This document shows, piece by piece, positions 47,954 through 57,042 of a DNA stretch of 64,000 nucleotides. How positions within the stretch are numbered: the first letter of the stretch is position 1; each line of letters begins with the position of its first letter. The notes beneath the pieces were generated by a model, which was given only the letters and a program-made list of their open reading frames with translations, did not search any database and had not been told where the DNA came from. The stretch lies in contig NZ_LT629763.1 in NCBI RefSeq assembly GCF_900105255.1, forward strand, positions 1 through 64,000, given 5' to 3'. Source of the DNA: Halopseudomonas sabulinigri (GTDB lineage: Bacteria; Pseudomonadota; Gammaproteobacteria; Pseudomonadales; Pseudomonadaceae). The position numbers and the translations under genes were made by a program.

Positions 47954-49285
47954 TTAGCTCTGTCCTTTTGGCAGTCGAATGATCGCTCGCAAGCCACGTT
48001 GCGGCGCACAGTCGAAGCGCAGGGTGCCGTTGTGGCGGGCAATGGCGCGTGCGGCAATGGTTAGTCCGAGCCCGTAGCCGCTGTCGGCGGGCTGTCCTGG
48101 CACCCGCACAAAGGGCTCACTGAGCTTGCTGAGCCAGGGTTCGGCAACGCCAGGTCCCTCATCCTCAATGCTGATTTCGCAGTGCCCAGCGGCAGCATCC
48201 ACTTGCACGCGGATTTGCCCCTCTGGCGGGCTGAACCGCTGCGCGTTACGCAATAAATTATCGATGGCGCTGGCCAGTTGTTCCGGCCAGCCGCTGAGCT
48301 GCAGCTGGCTCGCGCCTTGCAGGTTGATAGTCAGTTCCGGCGTGGCAAACTGAGCGTCTTCGACCACTCGCCTGAGCAGCGGGTCGAGAGCGAAGGTTTG
48401 CGCGGGTTCGGCCTGACTGTCCAGGCGGCTGAGCGTCAGAATTGCATCAATCAGGCGGTCGAGCCGGTCGCATTCCCGATCCAGACGCTGCCAGAGCGCC
48501 GCGTCAGCTGCCCGGTCAGGCTGACTGCCCAGCGCCAGGCCGATGCGCAGTCTGGCCAGCGGCGAGCGCAGCTCGTGGGAGATGTCGCGCATCAGTTGCT
48601 GCTGGCTGTCCAGCAGGTTCTGCACCTGCTCGGCCATCAGCCCGAACTGGCGAGACAGATCGCCGATTTCGTCGCGTCGCTGGTTGATGCGAGCCAAACG
48701 CGCACCTTCGAAGCGTCCATGCCCCAGCGATTGCGCGGCCAGCCCCAGTTGCCTGAGCGGCGCGGTCATGTAGCGGCTAAGCAGCAAGCTGAGCAAGGCC
48801 AGCAAGCCCATACCCAGGGCGATGTTGAGCACCAGGCCGATGGGCGCGCGTTCTGCGTTCCACAGGTTCGGCTCGGCAATGTGCACGGTTATCAAGTAGT
48901 CCTGCTGGTCGGTCTGCCAGCTGAGCTGCAGCAGGCGCCCTCGTGGTGGCGGTGGTTCCGGGTGGCGTGCCGAGGGAGGAGGCTGCGGACCGAAACGCGG
49001 TAGCCGCGGCAGGGTGCCTGGTAACAGGCTGGTCGCGCTGGCGTCGAATAGCCGTGCGCGAATGCGGTGCTGGCGCCGTTGTTGTTCAAGCCAGTCCTGG
49101 GCAGCAACGGCGCCCTCGTGTTCGTAGGTGCTGGTCAGCTGCGCAGCAAAGTCCCGCAGCTGGGGGTTCAGTTGCAGCAGTAGCCAGTCCTGTTGCAATG
49201 CACGACTGACCAGAAAGCCTGAGCCGCCTACCAGCAGGGTGGCCAGCCAGAGTACGGCAAAGACTTTCCAGAACAATCGCATCAC
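47954..49285 (-). CDS. Sensor histidine kinase, CpxA-like
   Basis: This inner-membrane sensor kinase of 443 residues has a first membrane segment (5-27), a periplasmic part (about 28-147) with a Pro/Arg-rich stretch, a second segment (148-170) and HAMP (172-225). HisKA follows with His237 in ISHELRSPLARLR, then an HATPase domain with N box IDNLLRNAQRFSPP and G boxes EDEGPGV and GYGLGLTIA. The SHELRSPLARL motif and a Spy/CpxP-like gene directly upstream make it CpxA-like. It is the distal gene of the cluster, 20 bases after the Spy-like gene. Confidence 0.88.
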   Translation of the reverse strand: MMRLFWKVFAVLWLATLLVGGSGFLVSRALQQDWLLLQLNPQLRDFAAQLTSTYEHEGAVAAQDWLEQQRRQHRIRARLFDASATSLLPGTLPRLPRFGPQPPPSARHPEPPPPRGRLLQLSWQTDQQDYLITVHIAEPNLWNAERAPIGLVLNIALGMGLLALLSLLLSRYMTAPLRQLGLAAQSLGHGRFEGARLARINQRRDEIGDLSRQFGLMAEQVQNLLDSQQQLMRDISHELRSPLARLRIGLALGSQPDRAADAALWQRLDRECDRLDRLIDAILTLSRLDSQAEPAQTFALDPLLRRVVEDAQFATPELTINLQGASQLQLSGWPEQLASAIDNLLRNAQRFSPPEGQIRVQVDAAAGHCEISIEDEGPGVAEPWLSKLSEPFVRVPGQPADSGYGLGLTIAARAIARHNGTLRFDCAPQRGLRAIIRLPKGQS

Positions 49286-49305
49286 ATTACTCCATCAGAA
49301 CGTGA

Positions 49306-49641
49306 TTATTTCTTTTCGCAGGGCGGGCCGTCACGGCGCTCGCGGCGTTCGTTCATGCGCTCGCGGCGCTCTTCACGCAGGCTCTCGGCCTTCTCGCGCT
49401 GCTCGGCGGTCAATACGGCGTCCATGCGGGCCTTGCCTTCTTCACGCAGTGCTTGCAGTTTGGCGCCTTCCTCTTCGTGAATCTGGCGCAGCTGTTCTTG
49501 CTGCTCGGTCGTCAGCGACAGCTCTTTGGCCATACGTTCCATGCCGCGCTCGTGGCGATCAGCCGGGCCACCTTCGGCCAACAGGGCACCAGACAGGGTG
49601 GTGGCGATGAGCAGGGTGGTAGCGATCAGGATCTTTTTCAT
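49306..49641 (-). CDS. Spy/CpxP-like periplasmic protein
   Basis: This 111-residue exported protein has a Sec signal (MKKILIATTLLIATTLSGAL, cleaved near LLA-EGG) and a helical mature part with the LTXXQ-type motif: LSLTTEQQEQLRQIHEEEG and later VLTAEQREKAESLREE. The C-terminus is very rich in Arg and Glu. Spy and CpxP act as periplasmic chaperone and feedback inhibitor of the Cpx system. A CpxR-like box lies about 90 bases upstream. The ATG at 49641 has GGAG with eight-base spacing. Confidence 0.85.
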   Translation of the reverse strand: MKKILIATTLLIATTLSGALLAEGGPADRHERGMERMAKELSLTTEQQEQLRQIHEEEGAKLQALREEGKARMDAVLTAEQREKAESLREERRERMNERRERRDGPPCEKK

Positions 49642-49729
49642 GATGATTCTCCGGTTTCGATCTGGCCGGCTTATCCGGTCATTGGCTACAGAGTTTAGGG
49701 CGCGCAATGTCAGTGGTAGCCGTGACAGG

Positions 49730-49745
49730 GTAAAGATTGTGTAAA
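49730..49745. promoter_or_regulatory. CpxR-like direct repeat upstream of the Spy-like gene
   Basis: GTAAA at 49730-49734 and GTAAA at 49741-49745 are separated by six bases, an 11-base period. CpxR boxes are GTAAA pairs with a spacer of about five. The site lies between the response regulator stop and the Spy-like gene start, so the regulator could activate the spy-kinase half of the cluster. Confidence 0.5.
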
Positions 49746-49774
49746 GACCGAACCGGGCTTTGTCAGGGTCAGAG

Positions 49775-50455
49775 TCAGGGGCTGAACAGATAGCCCCGGC
49801 CACGAATCGATTGAATGCGTGGATGGCCCTCGGGGTGGGGGCCGAGTTTGCGCCGCAGATTGCTGATGTGCATATCCAGGCTGCGATCGTAGCTGCCGAG
49901 GGATTTGCCCAGTGCAATCTGTGAGAGGGTCTGGCGATCGACCAGTTGCCCGGCTTGCTCCATCAAGGTACGCAGAATCAGGGCTTCGCTTTGCGTCAGT
50001 TGCAGTGGCTGGTCGTCGCGCCAGGCGAGCAGGCTATCGCCATCCAGCCGCAAATTGCCGGCTTGCAGCTGGTTGCTGTCGGAGCTGGCAGGCTGGCTGC
50101 GGCGCAGCAGGGCGCGCAGGCGCGCGACCAGTTCGCGCGGGTCGCAGGGTTTGGCAAGATAATCATCCGCCCCCAATTCCAGCCCCAGAATACGATCGAC
50201 GGGTTCACCGCGGGCGCTGAGCATCAACAGCGGCGTCTGGCAGCTCTGGCGCAGCTGTCGGAGGATTTCCAGCCCGTTCATACCCGGCAGCATGACGTCG
50301 AGGATGATGGCGGCGAAGTCACCGCCAGTGGCGGCCTGCAGTCCACTGGGGCCGTCGTGGGCGGCGGTCAGGCTGAAGCCTTCTACCGCCAACCAGTCGC
50401 CCAGCAGTTCGCAGAGTTCCTGATCATCGTCGATGATCAGCACCGGATGCGGCAT
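49775..50455 (-). CDS. OmpR-family response regulator, CpxR-like
   Basis: This 226-residue protein has a receiver (about 4-118) with the acidic pocket Asp9-11 (LIIDDDQELCELL) and phospho-acceptor Asp53 in IILDVMLPGMNG, and an OmpR/PhoB winged helix from about 130 (LTQSEALILRTLMEQAGQLV and DMHISNLRRKLG). LIIDDDQELCELL is close to CpxR. The ATG at 50455 overlaps the TGA of the preceding gene (TGATG), so translation is probably coupled; an in-frame ATG at 50467 is an alternative. The Spy-like gene and kinase gene follow downstream. Confidence 0.9.
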   Translation of the reverse strand: MPHPVLIIDDDQELCELLGDWLAVEGFSLTAAHDGPSGLQAATGGDFAAIILDVMLPGMNGLEILRQLRQSCQTPLLMLSARGEPVDRILGLELGADDYLAKPCDPRELVARLRALLRRSQPASSDSNQLQAGNLRLDGDSLLAWRDDQPLQLTQSEALILRTLMEQAGQLVDRQTLSQIALGKSLGSYDRSLDMHISNLRRKLGPHPEGHPRIQSIRGRGYLFSP

Positions 50456-50883
50456 CAGTTCAGCCATTCGTTGCGCTTGCGGCGCCCACCCTTGGCCAGC
50501 ATGAAGCCCAGCAGCAGGCTGACGGCAACGGTCAGGCCACCGACCAGAAACCATTGCTGGCGCTGTTGCACCAGTTTGCTCTGTGCGCTGAGGCGTTCGG
50601 CCTGATTGGCATTGCGCAGCTGCTGATTTTCGTCCTGCAACGCCTGTAGCTCTTCGCTTTGTCCGCTCCCGGCTAGTTGGTCCGCGAGGCGCTGGCGCTC
50701 CGCCTCGACCTTGGCCAGTTCTGCCTGCAACGTGCCCAGGTCATGCTGCTGGGTGGCGGTTGCAGCGTCGCTGGCGGCCGCAGGTTGTGCGGCTGGTGCG
50801 GCAGGTGTCTCCTGCGCCATGGCAGTACCGGCAAGCAGGGTCGCACTGAGCAGCAGGGCAGGGTAGACGGCGTGTCTGAACAT
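50455..50883 (-). CDS. Secreted-signal, coiled-coil, single-span membrane protein
   Basis: This 142-residue protein has a signal sequence (about 1-23), an Ala/Pro/Gln-rich segment and a coiled coil (about 48-105, with AELAKVEAERQRLADQLAGS). A membrane span (WFLVGGLTVAVSLLLGFML) is followed by a basic tail GGRRKRNEW. This is the C-terminal half of the YgiM/TIGR04211 layout without the SH3 domain. ATG 50883 is preferred because AAGG lies nine bases upstream; 50892 is an alternative with no room for a site. The TGA is fused to the response regulator ATG. Confidence 0.75.
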   Translation of the reverse strand: MFRHAVYPALLLSATLLAGTAMAQETPAAPAAQPAAASDAATATQQHDLGTLQAELAKVEAERQRLADQLAGSGQSEELQALQDENQQLRNANQAERLSAQSKLVQQRQQWFLVGGLTVAVSLLLGFMLAKGGRRKRNEWLN

Positions 50884-50899
50884 GAAAAACATCCTTGGA

Positions 50900-51202
50900 T
50901 TAGGCCGGAAATACGCGCTTTAAAGGTTTTACCGTGACTTGCTGATAGACGCCGGCAGCCACGTAGGGATCGGCGTCAGCCCAAGCCTGCGCCTGTTCCA
51001 GCGAGGCAAACTCGGCGACAACCAGGCTGCCGCTAAAGCCCGCGCTGCCCGGATCGGCCGCATCGATGGCCGGGTGTGGCCCCGCCAGCAGCAGACGGCC
51101 GGCGTCCTGCAGGGTCTGCAACCGGGCCAGGTGATCGGGGCGGGCGGCCAGGCGCTTGCTCAGGCTGTCGGCGTTATCGGTAGCCATGATGGCATAGAAC
51201 AT
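50900..51202 (-). CDS. YciI-like protein
   Basis: This 100-residue ferredoxin-like fold protein starts [20 protein letters not shown] and has the YciI pattern of a His after the first helix ([20 protein letters not shown]) with Asp in [14 protein letters not shown]. The pair resembles the active site shared with chlorophenol-degrading TftG, but the activity is unknown. The start at 51202 fits the family; the open frame extends upstream. It lies 16 bases before the coiled-coil gene on the same strand and may lead that operon. Confidence 0.88.
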   Translation of the reverse strand: MFYAIMATDNADSLSKRLAARPDHLARLQTLQDAGRLLLAGPHPAIDAADPGSAGFSGSLVVAEFASLEQAQAWADADPYVAAGVYQQVTVKPLKRVFPA

Positions 51203-51360
51203 TGCACTTCCTTGGATCGGTGGTTGTCTGTAGGGTGCCGGCATGCTCGAATCAGCCATTCGGGCAGTATCACAGCCGTTTAGGTGCTGGGCAGGCTTAG
51301 GCGGCATAATAGGCGAAACACGCGCTGTCCCGTCAAGCGCCGCACCGGAAGGAGAGTCAT

Positions 51361-52215
51361 TTGTTAGCCGATCTGCACATGCACAGTACCGCCTCCGATG
51401 GCGCGCTGGACCCCGCTGAGTTGATGCGTCGAGCCAGCGCCGCCGGCGTCGAGTTGATTGCGCTGACCGATCATGACTGCGTCGACGGTCTGCCAGCGGC
51501 AGCGGACACAGCCCGCGGCCTGGGTATGCGCTGGGTCAGCGGGGTGGAGATGTCGGCACAGTGGCACGGTCACACACTGCACATCCTCGGCTATGGGTTT
51601 GATCCGCAACAGGGTGCCATGGTGCAGGCGCTGGCAGATGTGCGAGACGGGCGCTGGCGGCGCGCCGAGCAGATCAGCAAACGCCTGGAAGGCAAGCGCA
51701 TGCCCGGCGCCTATGCAGGCGCCGTGGCTGCACAGCAGGCGGCTGGCGGCGACGTCGATCAGCCGCCAGGGCGGCCGCACTTTGCTGATTGGATGGTCAG
51801 TGCCGGGTACGTTGCCGATCGCGGCGAGGCGTTTCGTAAATGGCTGGGGGCGGGCAAGCTCGGAGATATAAAGCAGCATTGGCCAACCCTGCCGGAGGTG
51901 GTGCAACAGATCCGCAGCGCCGGTGGCATGGCGGTGCTGGCGCACCCCTGGCACTACGGACTGACCCGCAGCAAGCTGCGCGCGCTACTGCGCGAGTTCG
52001 CCTCCGCTGGCGGGCGCGGCATTGAAGTAGCCAATGGCAAGCAACCGGTGGACCAGGTGGCCTATCTGGGCAAGTTATCTGTCGAGTTCGGTTTTCTGGC
52101 CAGCTGCGGCAGCGATTTTCATACCCCGGAGTCGCCCTGGACCGGGCTAGGCGTAATGACCGCCTTGCCACCCGATTGTCAGCCTGTCTGGGAGGATCGG
52201 CTGTTCACCAGCTAG
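51361..52215 (+). CDS. rnm: PHP-domain 5'-3' exoribonuclease RNase AM (YciV)
   Basis: This 284-residue PHP-family nuclease matures the 5' ends of 5S and other rRNAs in E. coli. Metal-site motifs are [11 protein letters not shown] (residues 4-14), [11 protein letters not shown] (34-44), [30 protein letters not shown] and [10 protein letters not shown]. The start codon is TTG at 51361, with a GGAAGGAGA site five bases upstream and the conserved MLADLHMHS beginning. No better start exists in frame. It heads the conserved rnm-yciO-trpS-scpA-scpB-rluB block. Confidence 0.93.
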   Translation: MLADLHMHSTASDGALDPAELMRRASAAGVELIALTDHDCVDGLPAAADTARGLGMRWVSGVEMSAQWHGHTLHILGYGFDPQQGAMVQALADVRDGRWRRAEQISKRLEGKRMPGAYAGAVAAQQAAGGDVDQPPGRPHFADWMVSAGYVADRGEAFRKWLGAGKLGDIKQHWPTLPEVVQQIRSAGGMAVLAHPWHYGLTRSKLRALLREFASAGGRGIEVANGKQPVDQVAYLGKLSVEFGFLASCGSDFHTPESPWTGLGVMTALPPDCQPVWEDRLFTS

Positions 52216-52271
52216 ACTGACATCAGTATCTGTATTTCATCAGACCCCACGACACAGAGTAGCGTTTGCAC

Positions 52272-52919
52272 ATGAGTCAGTTTTTTCAACTACATCCGGC
52301 CAACCCCCAGGCGCGTCTGGTGCGCCAGGCGGCCGACATCATCCTGCAGGGCGGCGTGGTGGCCTATCCGACGGACTCGGCCTATGCGCTGGGGTGCCGG
52401 TTGGGCAACAAGGACGGGCTGGAGCGTATTCGTCGCCTGCGTCAGCTGGATGACAAGCACAACTTTACCCTGGTGTGCCGCGATCTCTCCGAGCTGGCGC
52501 TGTATGCCAAGGTCGACAACAGCATGTTTCGCCTGCTCAAGGCCAACACGCCGGGCGCCTACACCTTCATCCTCAACGCCACGACCGAGGTGCCGCGGCT
52601 GATGCTGCACCCCAAGCGCCGTACTGTGGGCCTGCGCATCCCCGATCACCAGATCACCCTGGATCTGCTGGAAGCCTTGGGCGAGCCGCTGATGAGCGTG
52701 ACCCTGATGCTGCCCAGCGATAATCTGCCGCTGACCGACCCTGAGCGCATCCGCGAGCTGCTCGGCAAACAGCTTGATTTGATCATTGATGGAGGCGCCT
52801 GCACCGTTGAGCCGACCACGGTGATCAGCCTGCTGAACGGCGAGGTGGAGGTGATGCGTCAAGGTCTGGGCGATCCTGAGCCTTTTGGTGTCTCGCGCCG
52901 CGAGCTGCACGAAGGCTGA
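52272..52919 (+). CDS. YciO-type Sua5/YrdC-family protein
   Basis: This 215-residue protein has the YrdC fold: ILQGGVVAYPTDSAYALGCR (nucleotide-binding start), RRLRQLDDKHNFTLVCRDLS (Lys-Arg-like site), and HPKRRTVGLRIPDHQITLDL. TsaC/Sua5 make threonylcarbamoyl-adenylate for tRNA t6A; YciO is a paralogue lacking part of the KxR/SxN signature and with weaker activity. The ATG at 52272 is preferred over a TTG six bases earlier. It follows rnm after 56 bases. Confidence 0.9.
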   Translation: MSQFFQLHPANPQARLVRQAADIILQGGVVAYPTDSAYALGCRLGNKDGLERIRRLRQLDDKHNFTLVCRDLSELALYAKVDNSMFRLLKANTPGAYTFILNATTEVPRLMLHPKRRTVGLRIPDHQITLDLLEALGEPLMSVTLMLPSDNLPLTDPERIRELLGKQLDLIIDGGACTVEPTTVISLLNGEVEVMRQGLGDPEPFGVSRRELHEG

Positions 52920-52928
52920 GCGCGAACG

Positions 52929-52956
52929 CTGACGTCGCCGGCAATATCGGTATAAT
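52929..52956 (+). promoter_or_regulatory. Sigma-70 promoter of trpS
   Basis: CTGACG at 52929-52934 and a perfect TATAAT at 52951-52956 are 16 bases apart. Transcription would begin near 52963, leaving a leader of about 40 bases. Confidence 0.65.
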
Positions 52957-53003
52957 CGCCGACAGATTACCATCACAGCCATATTACTGTTCAGGAGTTC
53001 CCC

Positions 53004-54221
53004 TTGAGTTCTGTTGATTCGCAGCGCCGGGTTTTGTCAGGCATGCGCCCCACCGGGCGTCTGCATCTGGGCCATTATCACGGCGTGCTGAAAAATTGGG
53101 TCAAGTTGCAGCACGAGTTCGAATGCTTCTTCTTCGCCGCCGACTGGCACGCGCTGACCACCCACTACGAGAATCCGCAGGATATCGAGCAGAGCGTCTG
53201 GGACATGCTGATCGACTGGCTGGCCGCCGGCGTCAGTGGCAGCTCTTCCACCCTGTTCATCCAGTCGCAGGTGCCGGAGCACGCCGAGTTGCACCTGCTG
53301 CTGTCGATGATGACCCCGGTCAGCTGGCTGGAGCGCGTGCCGACCTACAAGGATCAGCAGGAAAAGCTCAAGGACAAAGACCTCGCTACCTACGGGTTTC
53401 TGGGTTACCCGCTGCTGCAAAGTGCCGATATCCTGATCTACCGCGCCGGTCAGGTGCCGGTGGGGGCCGACCAGGTGGCGCACGTCGAAATCACCCGTGA
53501 AGTGGCTCGCCGCTTCAATCATCTTTACGGCAAAGAGCCGGGCTTTGAAGAAAAGGCCGAGTCCGCCGTCCACAAGATGGGCAAGAAGGCCGCCAAGCTC
53601 TACAACAACCTGCGCAAGGCGTATCAGGAACAGGGCGATGCCGATGCCCTGGAAACCGCCCGGGCGCTATTGAAAGAGCAACAGAACATTACGCTGGGCG
53701 ACAAGGAACGGCTGTTCGGTTATCTGGAAGGCGGCGGCAAGGTTATCCTGCCCGAGCCCCAGGCGTTGCTCACGCCAGACTCCAAGATGCCGGGCCTGGA
53801 CGGGCAGAAGATGTCCAAGTCCTATGGCAATACCATTACCCTGCGCGACACCACCGACGAGGTGTCGGAGAAAGTTCGCCGCATGCCGACCGATCCGGCC
53901 CGCGTGCGGCGCACCGATCCCGGCAACCCGGATAAGTGCCCGGTGTACCAGCTGCACCAGGTGTATACCGACCAGGCCACCCACGATTGGGTGCAGGAAG
54001 GCTGCCGCAGCGCTGGCATTGGTTGTATCGACTGCAAGAAGCCGATCATCGATGCCATCAGCGCAGAGCTGGCGCCCATGCAGCTGCGGGCCCGCGAATA
54101 CGAAGCCAACCCCGACGCTGTCCGGCTGATTCTCAACGAGGGTACCGAGCGTGCCCGCGAAGCTGCCCGCGAGACGCTGATCGAAGTGCGTCAGGCCATG
54201 GGCCTGCAGTACCGGCAGTGA
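53004..54221 (+). CDS. trpS: Tryptophanyl-tRNA synthetase
   Basis: TrpS charges tRNA-Trp. The 405-residue protein is of the longer form found in Pseudomonas. It has the class I signatures GHYHG (HIGH site, about residues 22-26) in RPTGRLHLGHYHGVLK, and KMSKS in GLDGQKMSKSYGNTITL, plus DQVAHVEITREVARRFN. The C-terminal helical part contains CIDCKKPIIDAISAEL. The start is TTG at 53004 with CAGGAG six bases upstream; the conserved sequence begins soon after. scpA starts three bases after the stop. Confidence 0.95.
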   Translation: MSSVDSQRRVLSGMRPTGRLHLGHYHGVLKNWVKLQHEFECFFFAADWHALTTHYENPQDIEQSVWDMLIDWLAAGVSGSSSTLFIQSQVPEHAELHLLLSMMTPVSWLERVPTYKDQQEKLKDKDLATYGFLGYPLLQSADILIYRAGQVPVGADQVAHVEITREVARRFNHLYGKEPGFEEKAESAVHKMGKKAAKLYNNLRKAYQEQGDADALETARALLKEQQNITLGDKERLFGYLEGGGKVILPEPQALLTPDSKMPGLDGQKMSKSYGNTITLRDTTDEVSEKVRRMPTDPARVRRTDPGNPDKCPVYQLHQVYTDQATHDWVQEGCRSAGIGCIDCKKPIIDAISAELAPMQLRAREYEANPDAVRLILNEGTERAREAARETLIEVRQAMGLQYRQ

Positions 54222-54224
54222 AGC

Positions 54225-55112
54225 ATGGCTGACCAGCCGCAGGACGCCGCGGTCGGCCCCGAGGCTGAGTCCGCCATCCGCCCCGCCAAACCCTTGGCGT
54301 TGGGTGGGGGCGGCCAGCAGGAACTGCCTTTTGCCATGGTGTACGGGCAGAAGTACACGGAGATGCCCCAGGACCTCTACATTCCCCCAGAGGCACTGGA
54401 AGTCTTTCTCGAAGCCTTCGAGGGCCCGCTCGACCTTCTTCTCTATCTCATTCGCAAACAGAACATCGATATCCTGGATATTCCGGTGGCGGAAATTACC
54501 CGCCAGTACATGGGCTATGTCGAGCTGATGAAAGTGGTGCGGCTGGAGCTGGCAGCCGAGTATCTGGTGATGGCGGCCATGCTCGCCGAGATCAAGTCAC
54601 GCTTGCTGTTGCCACGCCCCGAGCAGGAAGATGACGAAGAGCATGATCCGCGCGCCGAACTGATTCGCCGGTTGCAGGAATATGAGCGCTTCAAGAAAGC
54701 TGCGGAGGGGCTCGACAGCCTGCCGCGTGAGGGCCGCGACTTTCAGCAGGCGCATGCCGAGGTCCCGGAGTATCCCTCGCGCAAGCCACATCCTGAGGTT
54801 GATATGCAGGAGATGCTGCTGGCGCTGTCCGAAGTGCTGCGCCGTGCGGATATGTTTGAGAGTCACCAGGTAACCCGCGAAGCCCTGTCGACCCGGGAGC
54901 GCATGGCCGAGGTACTGGATCGGCTCAAGGCGGGCCACTTTGTTCCCTTCGTCAGCCTGTTCAGCGCCAGTGAGGGCAAGCTGGGCGTGGTGGTAACCTT
55001 CATGGCGGTGCTCGAGCTGATCAAGGAACAACTGGTTGAACTGGTGCAAAGCGAGGCGTATGCACCTATCCACATCAAGGCGAGAGGGAAGGATGAGTCA
55101 GCCACCGATTGA
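54225..55112 (+). CDS. scpA: Segregation and condensation protein A
   Basis: ScpA is the kleisin that bridges the SMC ATPase heads. Of its 295 residues the first ~55 are a Pro/Gln-rich extension. The kleisin N-domain starts near 58 (LEVFLEAFEGPLDLLLYLIR) and contains IDILDIPVAEITRQYMGYVE and AAEYLVMAAMLAEIKSRLLL. The C-terminal winged helix is at about 200-285. The gene begins three bases after trpS and overlaps scpB by 20 bases. An scpAB pair without a local smc gene is usual; in Pseudomonas it works with SMC or MksB-type systems. Confidence 0.94.
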   Translation: MADQPQDAAVGPEAESAIRPAKPLALGGGGQQELPFAMVYGQKYTEMPQDLYIPPEALEVFLEAFEGPLDLLLYLIRKQNIDILDIPVAEITRQYMGYVELMKVVRLELAAEYLVMAAMLAEIKSRLLLPRPEQEDDEEHDPRAELIRRLQEYERFKKAAEGLDSLPREGRDFQQAHAEVPEYPSRKPHPEVDMQEMLLALSEVLRRADMFESHQVTREALSTRERMAEVLDRLKAGHFVPFVSLFSASEGKLGVVVTFMAVLELIKEQLVELVQSEAYAPIHIKARGKDESATD

Positions 55113-55875
55113 GCATATTCTCGAGGCCGCCTTGCTGGCAGCGGGCCGTCCGCTGTCGCTCGACAAGTTGCGTGAGCTCTTTGATGAGGACCAGCTGCCC
55201 GGCAATGACGACCTGCGCAAGGCGTTGGCCAAGCTCGAAAAGCATTATGCCAAGCGCGCTATCGAGCTGAAGGAGGTGGCCAGCGGCTGGCGTTTGCAGG
55301 TACGTGAGGCCTACACGCCCTGGGTGAGCCGCCTGTGGGAAGAGCGCCCGCAGCGCTATTCAAGGGCGCTGCTGGAGACCCTCGCGCTGGTGGCTTACCG
55401 GCAGCCAATCACGCGCGGCGAAATCGAGGATATTCGCGGCGTGGCGGTCAGCAGTCAGATTGTGAAAACCCTGCTTGAGCGCGAATGGGTTCGTATTGTC
55501 GGCCACCGCGATGTGCCAGGCCGGCCTGCCATGTACGCCACCACGCGGCAGTTTCTCGACTATTTCAATCTGCGCAGCCTCAATGAGCTACCACCGCTGG
55601 CGGCCATCCGCGATCTCGATGACCTGGAGCCGCAGCTCCAGCTGCAGGACGAAGGCGTGGATGCGGCGGACGACATTGATACTCCTTGGATGCCGGTCGA
55701 GCCCCTCAAACCGCTGGAGGCGGGGCAGGGTGAAGGCGGCTTCCGGCACTTGCTGGATGAGCTGAATGCGATGGAAGCCAACCTGAAGAGCGACTTTGAT
55801 GACATGCCGATTTCGGTGCCGGTGCGCTCAGCCGGCGACGCTGCTGACGAAGAAGCTGACTCTTCGGACGAGTGA
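55093..55875 (+). CDS. scpB: Segregation and condensation protein B
   Basis: ScpB is the kite dimer that binds ScpA. The 260-residue product begins MSQPPIEHILEAALLAAGRP, the family start, and contains two winged helices (about 1-85 and 90-170), with RALLETLALVAYRQPITRGE and RGVAVSSQIVKTLLEREWVR. Residues about 190-260 are an acidic, Pro-rich tail ending in DEEADSSDE. ATG 55093 lies inside scpA, 20 bases before its stop, with a GAGGGAAGG site. rluB follows after 69 bases. Confidence 0.94.
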   Translation: MSQPPIEHILEAALLAAGRPLSLDKLRELFDEDQLPGNDDLRKALAKLEKHYAKRAIELKEVASGWRLQVREAYTPWVSRLWEERPQRYSRALLETLALVAYRQPITRGEIEDIRGVAVSSQIVKTLLEREWVRIVGHRDVPGRPAMYATTRQFLDYFNLRSLNELPPLAAIRDLDDLEPQLQLQDEGVDAADDIDTPWMPVEPLKPLEAGQGEGGFRHLLDELNAMEANLKSDFDDMPISVPVRSAGDAADEEADSSDE

Positions 55876-55944
55876 ACTGGCTGGCGCGCCGCGCCGGTGC
55901 TATCCTGCGCGGCCTTGATCAATTCCTACACCGGGAGGTGCCCT

Positions 55945-56835
55945 ATGACTGATGTAACCGAATCCCCCTCTATCCCCGCCGCCGGCGAAAAACTGCAGAA
56001 AGTGCTGGCCCGTATGGGGCTAGGCTCGCGTCGCGAGGTGGAAGGTTGGATTTCCGCCGGCCGCGTCAGCGTCAACGGCAACGTTGCCGAGCTGGGCTGC
56101 CGGGTTGATAGCCTGGACCAGATCAGCGTCGACGGCCGCCCGCTCAAGCGTGATCTGAACACCGAAGTCGTGCGTCGCGTCATGCTCTACAACAAGCCCG
56201 AAGGCGAAGTCTGTACCCGCGATGACCCGGAAGGACGCCCCACCGTCTTTGATCGCCTGCCGCGCCTCAAGCAGGGCCGCTGGATCAACGTTGGCCGGCT
56301 GGATATCAATACCACCGGTCTGCTGCTGTTCACCACCGACGGCGAACTGGCCAACCGCTTGATGCATCCCTCCTACCAGATGGACCGCGAATACGCGGTG
56401 CGGGTGATGGGGGAGGTTGAGGACGAAATGATTGAACGCCTGAAAGAGGGCGTCATGCTGGAAGATGGCCCGGCCAAGTTCACCGATGTGGTGGCCTCGG
56501 GCGGTGAAGGCATCAACCGCTGGTTCCATGTGTGTCTGCTGGAAGGCCGCAACCGTGAGGTGCGTCGCCTGTGGGAGTCCCAGGGTTTGCGCGTCAATCG
56601 CCTTAAGCGCGTGCGTTTCGGGCCGGTATTTCTCGGACCGGAACTGCCGGTGGGCCGCTGGCGCGAGCTGAAGCAGAACGAGCTGGACGCGCTCAGCCAG
56701 GAAGTCGGCCTCGAGCCCATTGCGTTGCCGGCGATGAAAGCCAGCGAGAAAGAAAAGCAGCAACGTCTGGCGCGCAAGCCTTCAATGCACCAGGCACGTC
56801 AGCCACGCCGCACCAAGGTGCCCAAGGGGCGCTAA
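55945..56835 (+). CDS. rluB: 23S rRNA pseudouridine(2605) synthase RluB
   Basis: RluB isomerises U2605 in the peptidyl transferase region of 23S rRNA. The 296-residue protein has an S4 domain (about 14-75, starting [20 protein letters not shown]), and the catalytic Asp lies in [19 protein letters not shown]. Further RsuA-family motifs are [20 protein letters not shown] and [16 protein letters not shown]. The tail is basic (Lys/Arg/Gln-rich), as usual for RluB. The ATG at 55945 has a GGGAGGTG site. It closes the block and is followed by a strong terminator. Confidence 0.95.
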   Translation: MTDVTESPSIPAAGEKLQKVLARMGLGSRREVEGWISAGRVSVNGNVAELGCRVDSLDQISVDGRPLKRDLNTEVVRRVMLYNKPEGEVCTRDDPEGRPTVFDRLPRLKQGRWINVGRLDINTTGLLLFTTDGELANRLMHPSYQMDREYAVRVMGEVEDEMIERLKEGVMLEDGPAKFTDVVASGGEGINRWFHVCLLEGRNREVRRLWESQGLRVNRLKRVRFGPVFLGPELPVGRWRELKQNELDALSQEVGLEPIALPAMKASEKEKQQRLARKPSMHQARQPRRTKVPKGR

Positions 56836-56860
56836 CAACGCCTTGGTTGTTAGTTGAATG

Positions 56861-56900
56861 AAAAACGCCAGAGCCTGCAGGCTCTGGCGTTTTTCATTTT
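56861..56900. terminator. Bidirectional rho-independent terminator after rluB
   Basis: Bases 56861-56894 form a perfect 34-bp palindrome: AAAAACGCCAGAGCCTG followed by its exact reverse complement ending in five T. Further T residues follow to 56900. A small hairpin (CTAACAA with TTGTTAG, 56832-56853) spans the rluB stop. It isolates the core block from the type VI module. Confidence 0.95.
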
Positions 56901-57042
56901 ATGGATAGCCGCATTTTGCGCGCGTGTTAACGGTTATTGCTTGATGCTGGTCCGGCTGGCGTCGGCAACTTATTGCGCAGCAACCACGCAACCAACCTGC
57001 TAAAAGCGCCTGCAACCCCCGTGCTACGCTGCCTCCACTCCA

